Origin: Neptuniibacter sp.
GTDB taxonomy: Bacteria > Pseudomonadota > Gammaproteobacteria > Pseudomonadales > Balneatricaceae
NCBI RefSeq assembly: GCF_024231755.1
Contig: NZ_JAAEQH010000279.1
Location: forward strand, 96,124 to 160,123
Length of the DNA: 64,000 nucleotides
Direction: 5' to 3'
The notes beneath the pieces are model-generated. The model saw only the letters and a program-made list of their open reading frames with translations, was not told where the DNA came from and did no database searches. Below are positions 30,825 through 39,336 of the stretch, in pieces; position 1 is the stretch's first letter, and every line of letters starts with the position of its first letter. The position numbers were made by a program, and so were the translations under genes.

Positions 30825-33326
30825 GTGCGGCTTACGCGTTGGTTAAAACAGTTCCGATTAGCACTGACTCTGTTATCAGTGTGGTCTCTGTTGCTCATGG
30901 CATCCTACCTTTGGAACACCGATACCATTCGTGAACAGATCATTCAGCAAGCCTATGCTGAGGCACGCGCAAATCTGAATAAAGACATCACCTTTCGCCG
31001 TTGGGGAACCAGTCATGGTGGCGTATATGTCCCCGTTACCGAAACACAGAAATCGGTTCCCTGGCTGAAGCACGTTCCGGGTAGGGATGTGGTCACCACA
31101 GATGGGCGTGAACTGACGCTACTTAACCCAGCCAGCATGTTACGGCAGATGATGGATACCTATGCTGAGGAATACGGTATTCGTGGTCGTATAACCGGCC
31201 TTAAGTATCTTAATCCTGGTAATAAACCAGACAAGTGGGAAACGGAGCAGCTAGAAGCCTTCACTCGTGGTGAGCGTAAAGAGATCTGGTCGATTACTGA
31301 CATAGATAATGCACCCTATCTGCGCTATCTGCGGGCCATGTATATGGAGCCGGGATGTGAAAAGTGCCACGGTATTCTGGGTTATAAAAATGGCGATATG
31401 CGAGGGGCTACGGGTCTTAATCTGCCTCTAACTTCCTATTACGAGATGATTCAGATCGCTGAAAAGAACCTATTCCTGACTCACTCAATTATCTGGTCAA
31501 TTGGTAGTGTTGTCATTTTCCTGTTTGGTTATCTGGTTTATGTGAGTAATGCTGAAAGAGTTCGGTGCGAAGATGAGAAAGAGCAGGCCGCTAAGGTTCT
31601 GCGTATGTATGCGAATGCTTTTGAGAATAGTGGTGATGCGATTCTGATTGCTGACAGTGATAACCGCATACTTAATATCAATACTGCATTTGCCCGTTTA
31701 ACCGGCTATGAGCTTGCCGAGCTCAAAGGGGAGGAAACAAGTAAGCTAAGTAGTGGTAGTACATCGGCTCAAACCTATGAGGCGATGTGGCGAGATTTAG
31801 GGGAGAATGGGTTCTGGCATGGAGAGTTATGGAACAGGAAAAAAAATGGAGATACACACCCCACATGGACCTCTATTACCCGTATTCCGGATGAGCAACA
31901 CCTTGGTTCTTTCTACATAGCCAGTTATACCGATATTACCGATCAGAAAGCCGCACAAGAGAAAATCTCCCATCTGGCACACCATGATCTCCTTACCGGC
32001 TTGTTCAACCGGTATAGTCTGGAAGAACGCCTTGAGCAAACTTTACTGAATAGCAAGCGCAGTCAGCGCTCATTGGCCGTACTTTTCATCGATCTGGATC
32101 GCTTTAAAAATATCAATGATTCCCTTGGACATCAGGTAGGTGACCAGTTCTTGATACAGGTAGCGGAACGCTTGAAATCCTGTGTCCGTGAAGAGGATAT
32201 AGTGGCGCGTATCGGAGGGGATGAATTTGTTCTGGTTCTGACCAACCTTCACGAAGGGGTTGAAGCGTCAATAATTGCGGAGAAAGTGCTTGATGAAGTG
32301 AGCAAACCTTACCGTCTTGCTAACAAAGTTCTTGAAAGCAGTGCCAGTATCGGCATTTGTTTATTTCCGGATGATGCGTCTACGGTTGAATCTCTGCTTA
32401 AAAACGCCGATGTGTCCATGTATCAAGCAAAAGCAAAAGGGCGAGATAACTATCAGTTCTTCTCTCCTGCTATGTCTATAGCGGCTCATGAACGTCTCGA
32501 ACTTGAACAGGATATGCGTGTGGCGTTGGAGCAGGGGCTGTTTGAACTTTACTACCAACCTCAATTTTACGCCTCAGATCAGAGTTTGTTCAGTGTTGAA
32601 GCCCTTATCCGTTGGAATGATTCTGTACGTGGTTTTGTGCCGCCGGATAAGTTTATTCCTATTGCAGAAGAAACTGGTTTTATCCTGCCACTGGGAAACT
32701 GGATTCTGGATCAAGCATGTAAACAGCTCGTAGAGATACGTAAACTGAGCCCGCACAAAATTAAAATGGCGGTTAATCTTTCTGCTAAACAACTGCAATC
32801 TTTTGAGCTGGTACCGCAGGTTAAAAAGGTTATAGAGAAATACCAGATTGAGCCGGGTGAGTTGGAGTTTGAGATTACTGAGACTGCAGCGATGCAGGAT
32901 CCGGAATTTGCAGTACAACAACTAAATGCCCTGAATAAGCTGGGAATCCTGCTGGCAATAGATGATTTTGGTACAGGTTACTCCTCCCTTGCATATCTGA
33001 AACGTTTGCCAATCCATACTCTTAAACTCGATCGGGCCTTTGTGGGTGATATAGGTTCAGATGTGGGTGACGAAGAGATTTGTATGGCTTCTATCTCGTT
33101 GGCACATAACCTTGGCCTGAAAGTTGTGGCTGAAGGTGTAGAGACCATGGATCAACTGAACTTCCTGATCTCCCATGAATGTGACTATCTGCAGGGGTTC
33201 CTATTTAACAGACCGTTATGTGTTCCTGACCTTAAGCGGCTTTTGATACAGAAAGCTGAGTCTTTAGCTTCTGCATCGGAGCAGGGCTCTTGTGTTGAAA
33301 AATCAGAAGATGATGAAGGCTGTTAG
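30825..33326 (+). CDS. DUF3365 heme sensor - PAS - GGDEF - EAL protein
   Basis: I start this gene at GTG 30825, which has AGGAG 7 bases upstream and directly precedes the first membrane segment, rather than at TTG 30741. The 833-residue product has a periplasmic DUF3365/Tll0287-like domain with the heme motif CEKCHG, a membrane segment (about 220-240), a PAS domain, a GGDEF domain (RIGGDEF intact, I-site REED) and an EAL domain (EALIRW, NLSAKQL, DDFGTGYSSL). Both catalytic signatures are intact, so direction of c-di-GMP flow cannot be read from sequence. The periplasmic heme suggests control by redox state or a diatomic gas. Confidence 0.88.
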   Translation: MRLTRWLKQFRLALTLLSVWSLLLMASYLWNTDTIREQIIQQAYAEARANLNKDITFRRWGTSHGGVYVPVTETQKSVPWLKHVPGRDVVTTDGRELTLLNPASMLRQMMDTYAEEYGIRGRITGLKYLNPGNKPDKWETEQLEAFTRGERKEIWSITDIDNAPYLRYLRAMYMEPGCEKCHGILGYKNGDMRGATGLNLPLTSYYEMIQIAEKNLFLTHSIIWSIGSVVIFLFGYLVYVSNAERVRCEDEKEQAAKVLRMYANAFENSGDAILIADSDNRILNINTAFARLTGYELAELKGEETSKLSSGSTSAQTYEAMWRDLGENGFWHGELWNRKKNGDTHPTWTSITRIPDEQHLGSFYIASYTDITDQKAAQEKISHLAHHDLLTGLFNRYSLEERLEQTLLNSKRSQRSLAVLFIDLDRFKNINDSLGHQVGDQFLIQVAERLKSCVREEDIVARIGGDEFVLVLTNLHEGVEASIIAEKVLDEVSKPYRLANKVLESSASIGICLFPDDASTVESLLKNADVSMYQAKAKGRDNYQFFSPAMSIAAHERLELEQDMRVALEQGLFELYYQPQFYASDQSLFSVEALIRWNDSVRGFVPPDKFIPIAEETGFILPLGNWILDQACKQLVEIRKLSPHKIKMAVNLSAKQLQSFELVPQVKKVIEKYQIEPGELEFEITETAAMQDPEFAVQQLNALNKLGILLAIDDFGTGYSSLAYLKRLPIHTLKLDRAFVGDIGSDVGDEEICMASISLAHNLGLKVVAEGVETMDQLNFLISHECDYLQGFLFNRPLCVPDLKRLLIQKAESLASASEQGSCVEKSEDDEGC

Positions 33327-33444
33327 TCAGTATTCGGTGTGTGATTTAAGCAAGGCTGCCTTTGTCCTCCGAAGAAGGTGAAGGATGTGAGAGAAATTAT
33401 TTTACGGGGTGATCTCGCTCAGGCATTGAGGGTTTCTTAAAGTT

Positions 33445-33502
33445 CTCTCTTAAAAACTATCACTCTTAAGAGAGGATCCGGAGAGGAGAATCACCCCTCT
33501 CC
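33445..33502. terminator. Two adjacent inverted repeats between convergent genes
   Basis: CTCTCTTAA (33445-33453) pairs perfectly with TTAAGAGAG (33466-33474). Six bases later GGAGAGG (33480-33486) pairs with CCTCTCC (33496-33502), followed by GTTATTTT. They lie between the ends of the GGDEF-EAL gene and the opposing receptor gene, 12 bases from the latter's stop. They probably act as terminators for one or both. Confidence 0.6.
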
Positions 33503-33514
33503 GTTATTTTGTGT

Positions 33515-35110
33515 CTAAAGCTGGAAACGTCTTACTAACTGACTAAGCTGATGAGCTTCTCTGCCTATCTCTTCTGTAGCTTGTACCACACGGCTTGTAT
33601 CCTCTTTGGTACGACCAGCTGAATCCGAGATACTTACAATGCGGGCATCGATCTCTGATGCAACGCTGCTTTGTTGCTCAGCTGCAGTAGAAATCATGGT
33701 ATTCATGGAGGAGATGGTGTTAGCAGATTCGATAATCTGGTCGAGCGAATTTGCAGCCGCTTGTGCCAGTTCATTGCTCTTCTCTGCCAGTAGAGTGCTG
33801 GTATTCATAGAATTTACAGCACTTTCCGCTTTGCTTTGCAGGCGGTTGATAATATCCCTGATCTCCTGAGTGGACTGCTGGGTGCGTTGTGCGAGAGTAC
33901 GTACTTCATCGGCAACAACTGCGAAGCCACGGCCCTGCTCACCAGCCCTCGCTGCTTCGATTGCAGCGTTTAGGGCCAGAAGGTTGGTCTGATCAGCAAT
34001 ATCATTGATAACCGCGGTAACATTACCTACCGAAAGTGTTTCTGTTTCGAGCTCTTTCAGGATTAACGCTGTCTGATCGAGATTCTGCATCATTTGTTGA
34101 ACTTGATCTTCAGATTGGCCTACAACCACACCGCCGCTCTTCGCTTGCTGGTCGGTTATGTTTGCGGCACCTTCTGCTTCCTGAGCATTCTTAGCAACCT
34201 CCTGCACAGTCGAGCTCATCTCGGTCATAGCCGCAGCAACCAACTCAATATCTTCGTACTGTCGGTTAACACCATGATTCGTATCTGATGTTGCATCAAT
34301 CACATTTTGAATATGCTTTTCGGTGTTAATTGCAACACCTTGAACGGTTTTAAGAAGGTCGCCTACATGATTAAGCATATTGTTATATGAGCTGAACATC
34401 TGACCAACTTCGTTATCCGTATGGGCGATATTGAAACGGTGTGAGAAGTTTCCTTCTCCTACTTCTGACATACGGGATAGCAGACGTCTAATGTTATCCA
34501 TCAGCATGCGCAGGCCGAAGATTCTTCCGAATATAACCAGCACCAGGATCATCAGTACACAAGCAAACGCGAGCATCAACTGGTTGTGCATGGTGGTACT
34601 GGCAACGTTGGTCATCATGCCTACAGCTTTGTTCATCTCACGCAAAACTATAGGAGATTGTTTCTTAATCGCTTCTAGGGTCTGTTCGTTATTTAGTTTC
34701 AGGTGATCATTGATGACCTGTTTATAGCCTTTCCATAGTTTTTCCACATGGCTCATCTGCTGAAGAATTTCAGGATCAGAGATTGCTTTCATTCCTAACT
34801 GTTTGTCGCCGTTGATGATGTCAGTATGCGATTTCTCAAAAAGCTGCATGGTTTTACGCAGAGTTGCTTCGTTCTCTGCCCCTGCTGCAACAAGTAAGGC
34901 TTCTTTTGCCATTCTTTGGCTGAGCATACGTTGTTTGCCTGCAACATTGATCGTTTGCGGATTGATTGAAAGGCTGAAATAAAGTGATATGCCTGAGGAT
35001 GCGGCAAGGATAAAGATAAGTGCATAGGAAAAGGTAAATTGGCTCTGTAACGTTTTTAAGCCGATGAGTCTCAAGATTCTATCGATTAAGTCAGCCATTG
35101 ATTGGTACAC
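33515..35110 (-). CDS. Chemotaxis receptor with PilJ/NIT-like sensor
   Basis: The 531-residue receptor has two membrane segments (about 27-47 and 178-198) around a helical periplasmic domain. The sensor contains [18 protein letters not shown], the signature of PilJ-type N-terminal domains and similar to the P-box of the nitrate sensor NarX. HAMP (about 200-255) and a signalling domain with [32 protein letters not shown] follow. It may respond to nitrate or a related anion, but PilJ domains also occur without such a ligand. It is a single gene. Confidence 0.88.
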   Translation of the reverse strand: MYQSMADLIDRILRLIGLKTLQSQFTFSYALIFILAASSGISLYFSLSINPQTINVAGKQRMLSQRMAKEALLVAAGAENEATLRKTMQLFEKSHTDIINGDKQLGMKAISDPEILQQMSHVEKLWKGYKQVINDHLKLNNEQTLEAIKKQSPIVLREMNKAVGMMTNVASTTMHNQLMLAFACVLMILVLVIFGRIFGLRMLMDNIRRLLSRMSEVGEGNFSHRFNIAHTDNEVGQMFSSYNNMLNHVGDLLKTVQGVAINTEKHIQNVIDATSDTNHGVNRQYEDIELVAAAMTEMSSTVQEVAKNAQEAEGAANITDQQAKSGGVVVGQSEDQVQQMMQNLDQTALILKELETETLSVGNVTAVINDIADQTNLLALNAAIEAARAGEQGRGFAVVADEVRTLAQRTQQSTQEIRDIINRLQSKAESAVNSMNTSTLLAEKSNELAQAAANSLDQIIESANTISSMNTMISTAAEQQSSVASEIDARIVSISDSAGRTKEDTSRVVQATEEIGREAHQLSQLVRRFQL

Positions 35111-35259
35111 TCCCTTATTAAGACTAGCCCGACCGGTTCGTCAGTATGCGTTACAGCTTATATCAAGAAACGACCTTGTACATTACTCAAGTCAATATTT
35201 AGTTAAGTAGGTAAGGAAGAAAACGGCGGCCCTCACAGGAAGGGTAAGCTATTAGGTAA

Positions 35260-35289
35260 TAAAAAACCCGGTAAGAACCGGGCTTTTTT
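35260..35289 (-). terminator. Terminator of purEK
   Basis: The stem CCCGGT / ACCGGG with an AAGA loop has A runs on its left and T runs on its right. It can stop transcription from either strand; here it lies 15 bases after the purK stop. Confidence 0.88.
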
Positions 35290-35303
35290 GTTGGGCGTTA
35301 TGC

Positions 35304-36404
35304 TTAATCTTCGTAAAGAGTATCGCGAATGCGCTTTAGCTTAACTTCCAGTGTGTGACGATCATCGCTTACCAGATTTAAGTGTCCAACCTTACGGCCC
35401 GGACGTAGCGACTTGTTGTACACATGGTGCTGCACATTGCTTTCGCTGATGATCTCTTTAGGGGCTTCAATACCCAGTAGATTAACCATGCCTGCGTGTT
35501 GGCTGTTGATGGTATGACCTAAGCCTAAACCGCAGATCGCACGAATATGGTTTTCAAACTGGGATGAGATGCCTGCGCCCTGAGTCCAGTGGCCACTGTT
35601 ATGCACTCGTGGAGCCAACTCGTTTACCAGCAGTTCATCACCTGCCTGGAACATTTCGATAGCGATCACACCTACATATTCCAGTGCGTTCAGAACTTTG
35701 TCGGCAATATCTTTTGCTTTGGCGTGCAGCTCATCAGGCGCTTCTGCTGGAGCAATGGAGCTCCACAGAATACCGTTACGGTGCAGGTTTTCTGTCAGTG
35801 GATAAAATACGCATGCGCCAGACGCATCACGGGCTGCAATTAGAGACACTTCGCGATCAAAATCAACGCGGCCTTCAATTACAACTTCAGGCAAAGAGTC
35901 GGCTTGTGCTACCAAAGAAGCCAAATCTTCATCTGTTTTTAGAACCCACTGACCGTAGCCGTCGTAACCTTCTTCACAGGTCTTAACAAATACCGGATAA
36001 CCTAGTGTTTTAACGCTTGCGCTTAGCTCTTCTGCATTGTTCGCAAGATGGAACGGTGCTGTCTTGATGCCCAGAGAGTTCAGGAAAGTTTTTTCACGTC
36101 CACGGTGTTGGCAATAGCTGATCGCTTCCGGGGATGGGTAAACAGAGCAGTGTGGCTTTAAGGTGCTGAGTAGTGAAACATCAACATGTTCGCGTTCAAC
36201 GGTAACCACATCAGGGTTGCCCAGTGCGCTAAATAGGGTTTCGCCTTCCATTTCTGGAGTGCGCTCAACAATTTCACCCAGACCTTTAACGCAATCAGTA
36301 CCTTCACCGGGTTCAGCCAGAAAAGTAAAACGGTGACCCTGAGGCCAACCAGCCAAAGCCATCATGCGTGCCAACTGGCCGCATCCAACAATAGCAACGT
36401 GCAT
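35304..36404 (-). CDS. purK: N5-carboxyaminoimidazole ribonucleotide synthase
   Basis: The 366-residue ATP-grasp enzyme starts HVAIVGCGQLARMMALAGWPQGH and has VDFDREVSLIAARD and NELAPRVHNSGHWTQGA, all typical of PurK. It uses ATP and bicarbonate to convert AIR to N5-CAIR in purine biosynthesis. Length is normal. Its start shares one base with the purE stop, so the two are coupled. Confidence 0.96.
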   Translation of the reverse strand: MHVAIVGCGQLARMMALAGWPQGHRFTFLAEPGEGTDCVKGLGEIVERTPEMEGETLFSALGNPDVVTVEREHVDVSLLSTLKPHCSVYPSPEAISYCQHRGREKTFLNSLGIKTAPFHLANNAEELSASVKTLGYPVFVKTCEEGYDGYGQWVLKTDEDLASLVAQADSLPEVVIEGRVDFDREVSLIAARDASGACVFYPLTENLHRNGILWSSIAPAEAPDELHAKAKDIADKVLNALEYVGVIAIEMFQAGDELLVNELAPRVHNSGHWTQGAGISSQFENHIRAICGLGLGHTINSQHAGMVNLLGIEAPKEIISESNVQHHVYNKSLRPGRKVGHLNLVSDDRHTLEVKLKRIRDTLYED

Positions 36405-36886
36405 TATTCTACCTCAACAGGAACGCTATCAGTCTGCGCTTTACGCCAATCTTGTAGGCGCTGACTCAGTTCTGCATCTTTAAGTGCCAGCATCTGTGCT
36501 GCCATCAGGCCTGCATTATAGGCACCCGCCCCACCGATTGCCTGACAAGCAACCGCAACACCGCGAGGCATCTGTACCATGGATAGCAGGCTGTCCAGGC
36601 CTTTAATGTTTTTACTGGCAACAGGTACTGCGATAACAGGCAGGTGAGTCATAGAAGCCGCCATACCTGCAAGGTGAGCTGCGCCGCCAGCACCGGCAAT
36701 GATTACCTCAATGCCACGAGTGTGTGCTTCGGAAGCAAACTGGAACAGGCGTTCCGGTGTACGGTGTGCAGAAACGACTTTGGTTTCAAACTCTACACCC
36801 AGCTCTTCCAATGGCTTGGTCGCCTCTTGCATAGTTGGCCAGTCAGAGCGCGAGCCCATAATGATACTGACGGAGACTTTACTCAT
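36404..36886 (-). CDS. purE: N5-carboxyaminoimidazole ribonucleotide mutase
   Basis: The 160-residue protein matches class I Pur[40 protein letters not shown] and [14 protein letters not shown]. It moves the carboxylate of N5-CAIR to make CAIR. I start it at ATG 36886 (MSKVSV), with an AGG-rich ribosome site 8 bases upstream. The frame continues to 36928, but that extension lacks family similarity. Confidence 0.96.
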   Translation of the reverse strand: MSKVSVSIIMGSRSDWPTMQEATKPLEELGVEFETKVVSAHRTPERLFQFASEAHTRGIEVIIAGAGGAAHLAGMAASMTHLPVIAVPVASKNIKGLDSLLSMVQMPRGVAVACQAIGGAGAYNAGLMAAQMLALKDAELSQRLQDWRKAQTDSVPVEVE

Positions 36887-37196
36887 TTTTGTTACCTGTT
36901 TCCTCTTGGCGTAATGCCAGAAATTCAATCATCAATGCGTTGTGTGATCGCTACAGTGGGAGGAGATAACTCTGCCAGAAACCTCAACGTAAAAGCGTTG
37001 GTTTCACCCTGTATCGGATCCAAGGGCGGCATGATAACACCAAAGCAGTTAATAGAGGAGTCGTACCCGGATAGCAATTCGACTAGTTATGCGCCAAAAC
37101 GGCCTGTTTTGAACGAGAACAGAACCGAAATAGCGCGCAAAGTGTAACAAAAAAAGGGATAGATTTCTTGCCTGATCTGGCCTATCAAGAGGGACG
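36887..37196. other. Upstream region of purEK
   Basis: This 310-base gap must contain the purE promoter on the minus strand and the end of the LuxR-type gene. It holds an inverted repeat CAACG-N6-CGTTG (36985-37000). A PurR operator would be expected here, but the repeat does not fit the consensus well. No other structure was recognised, and the open reading frame across it is not convincing. Confidence 0.4.
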
Positions 37197-37973
37197 CTAT
37201 CCGGTCGTCAGGCAGAGTGAGAACAATTCATTCTGACTGGAAATATTTAAGCGGGAATACGCTCGTTTCCGGTAGGTCTGAACGCTTTGTTTCTTTATAT
37301 CAAGATCAAGTGCGATGCCTTCAGAACTCATGCCCAGCAGAATTCTAGAGCATACTTCTTGTTCCCTTTTTGTCAGTTGAGAATTGATGCTTTCCAGACG
37401 TTCCATCAGGGTTGCGATCTGGGTATCACGGGTCATAAAGCTGGAAAGTGCTCCGCTAAGTCGTGCATGCTTGACAGTTAAGGCAGAGAGTACTGTTTTG
37501 TGTTCCTCTAACAGAGCTATACCCTGATCAGAAAAGGGCTGCTTTGTCTGAAATAGATTAAGGCAATACAAGCCTTTATCTGCTCTGGTGAGAATTGAGA
37601 TCCGATCCGCGATTCCCATGCTCTTGTACCACAACCTGCGGTAATCCTGGTCTGTAATATCTTCTGGCTGAAGTCTTCTAAGTAGAACTTCAGCATCGCT
37701 ATGGAAATGTTCGAGAAACTCTTTATTCGGATCGAGGCGATAATAGATAGATAGGTATAGCTGCTGCATGGTCTTAGTGATCTTGACCTGATCATCACTA
37801 GCGGAGAAAAGGTAGGTCACACTATCCTGCTCTTCAAGGTGGACCAGAGAGAGATGACTGATTCCTGTTACCGGTGTCAGGGCTTCTAGCAACTTAGATG
37901 GAAAACCTACCCCTCCCAATGCGATGATCAAATCGGCCAGCGAATCAGAAAAGCTGCAGTTTATTTTGGTCAT
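37197..37973 (-). CDS. LuxR-family transcriptional regulator
   Basis: The 258-residue protein ends with a GerE/LuxR helix-turn-helix (LTKREQEVCSRILLGMSSEGIALDLDIKKQSVQTYRKRAYSRL, about 195-240). The first 180 residues resemble no sensor domain I can name with confidence. It is divergent from the AhpD-like gene across a 153-base gap that contains a perfect inverted repeat. That arrangement suggests that it controls the neighbouring pair, perhaps together with itself. Confidence 0.8.
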   Translation of the reverse strand: MTKINCSFSDSLADLIIALGGVGFPSKLLEALTPVTGISHLSLVHLEEQDSVTYLFSASDDQVKITKTMQQLYLSIYYRLDPNKEFLEHFHSDAEVLLRRLQPEDITDQDYRRLWYKSMGIADRISILTRADKGLYCLNLFQTKQPFSDQGIALLEEHKTVLSALTVKHARLSGALSSFMTRDTQIATLMERLESINSQLTKREQEVCSRILLGMSSEGIALDLDIKKQSVQTYRKRAYSRLNISSQNELFSLCLTTG

Positions 37974-38031
37974 TCGCTTACCTTACTTACCAGAAGACTA
38001 ATCATATATCTGTCGCCTAGATTCCGGCCTG

Positions 38032-38070
38032 TGTCCCTATCTGTAGGGACAGACAGTAGTCAGTGTCCCT
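38032..38070. promoter_or_regulatory. Inverted repeat, possible LuxR-type operator
   Basis: TGTCCCTA (38032-38039) and TAGGGACA (38044-38051) form a perfect palindrome with a 4-base spacer. A further half-site TGTCCCT occurs at 38064-38070. They lie between the divergent regulator and AhpD-like genes, the expected place for the regulator's binding site. No binding has been shown. Confidence 0.55.
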
Positions 38071-38126
38071 CTTAGTATCAGTACATAAAGATAACAAATA
38101 TAAAACCTTACGCAGAGGTATCGACG

Positions 38127-38717
38127 ATGGCGCATTTAAGACCCTTGGAAAATCATGAGGTGGATCAAGAACTTCAGGATATGTTTACTCACTACGAGAA
38201 TACCCGTGGTTTCTGTCCAAATAGCGTTAAAACTATGGCGAGAAGACCTGAGATTTCCAAGACATTTGGCAAACTGAATCAGGTGATTCTGTATGAGGGA
38301 ACAGTTCCTGAAGAACTGAAAATGCTGGTGGCTTTGGCTTCCAGTCTAGCTTCAGGTTGCCGTTACTGTCAGTCGCATATGAGTAACTTATCCAGTATTT
38401 ACAAGGCACCGGATGAGAAGATCGCTGCGATCTGGGAGTTTGAGACCAGTGACCTGTTCACTGAGGCTGAGCGCGCAGCAATTACCGTTGGTATTAAAGG
38501 TGGAACATTACCAAATGAAGTCTCATCTGAAGATTTTGATAATCTCAAATTACATTTTAGCGAGAGCGAAATTGTTGAGATCGTTGCTACGGTAGCGTTG
38601 TTTGGGTACTTGAATCGCTGGAATGACACAATGGCGACGGAATTGGAAGAGCTACCTGCCCAGGTGACCGAGCGTGCTGTGGGCGCTAAAAACTGGAATG
38701 CCGGGAAACATATTTAA
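38127..38717 (+). CDS. AhpD-like / carboxymuconolactone decarboxylase family protein
   Basis: The 196-residue protein is all-helical in style, with the reactive motif SGCRYCQSHM (CXXC then His), as in AhpD-like peroxidase-related members of the carboxymuconolactone decarboxylase family. Such proteins reduce peroxides through a Cys pair. The thioredoxin gene starts 11 bases downstream and is a plausible reductant. The pair probably forms an operon under the divergent LuxR-type regulator. An oxidative stress role is inferred. Confidence 0.8.
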   Translation: MAHLRPLENHEVDQELQDMFTHYENTRGFCPNSVKTMARRPEISKTFGKLNQVILYEGTVPEELKMLVALASSLASGCRYCQSHMSNLSSIYKAPDEKIAAIWEFETSDLFTEAERAAITVGIKGGTLPNEVSSEDFDNLKLHFSESEIVEIVATVALFGYLNRWNDTMATELEELPAQVTERAVGAKNWNAGKHI

Positions 38718-38728
38718 GGGAGCTACCG

Positions 38729-39052
38729 ATGTTGGATGTAACTGATAATACAGTGGAAGAGAGTTTGAACTCTGCTGAGCTCCCTGTGTTGATGTATGTG
38801 TGGGCGCCGTGGTGTGGCCCATGCAAAATGGTGGGAGCTGCTCTTGAGCGTGTGGCAGCAAAAGCTTCAGGCCGTTTTCAGATCGTAAAAGCGAATATGG
38901 AGGAGTTTGAAGTTGGAGCTGAACGTTATGAGGTGAAAACCACTCCAACACTTATCATCTTCCAGAATGGCCAGGAGCTGTGCCGTCGCAGTGGTGCTGT
39001 TATGGAAGGTCAGATAACAGCTTGGCTTAATCAAAACCTACCTGCGTCCTGA
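38729..39052 (+). CDS. Thioredoxin
   Basis: The 107-residue protein has the thioredoxin active site WAPWCGPCKMV and the cis-Pro segment KTTPTLIIFQNG. It is a short cytoplasmic protein without a signal peptide. It follows the AhpD-like gene and may reduce its Cys pair. I do not call it trxA, because the context suggests a dedicated paralogue. Confidence 0.92.
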   Translation: MLDVTDNTVEESLNSAELPVLMYVWAPWCGPCKMVGAALERVAAKASGRFQIVKANMEEFEVGAERYEVKTTPTLIIFQNGQELCRRSGAVMEGQITAWLNQNLPAS

Positions 39053-39063
39053 AACAACTAGTC

Positions 39064-39088
39064 AGAGGGATATCGTTGATATCTCTCT
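39064..39088 (+). terminator. Stem-loop after the thioredoxin gene
   Basis: AGAGGGATATC pairs with GATATCTCTCT (one G-U wobble, GTT loop), 11 bases after the stop codon. It lacks a clear T run, so it may be a 3' end stabilising hairpin rather than a full terminator. Confidence 0.45.
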
Positions 39089-39336
39089 ATCATCCTTACT
39101 GCCTCTAAATCTAAAGTAGTAACAGGTGATGGGTATGGCTGATCTACAGCAATGGATTGTGCCAAATCAATTGTTTTTGCTACAAAAACGTAAGAGTATC
39201 TAGGAAGAACTGGTTTATTAATTCAATAATCGCTCTGTTTCATTCGGCTTAGACTTGAAAAAGTTATCCGGGGTTTTATAGGGCTAATCAGACCAGTACG
39301 TTTACCAAAAATAAAAACAATACAGGGTAATCGGGG

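Noticed and set aside
36985..37000. PurR operator upstream of purE
   Set aside because: CAACG-N6-CGTTG is palindromic but does not match the PurR consensus core closely enough to claim it.
36644..37147. Open reading frame of 167 codons on the plus strand
   Set aside because: It overlaps the 5' half of purE on the other strand and its translation shows no family signature.
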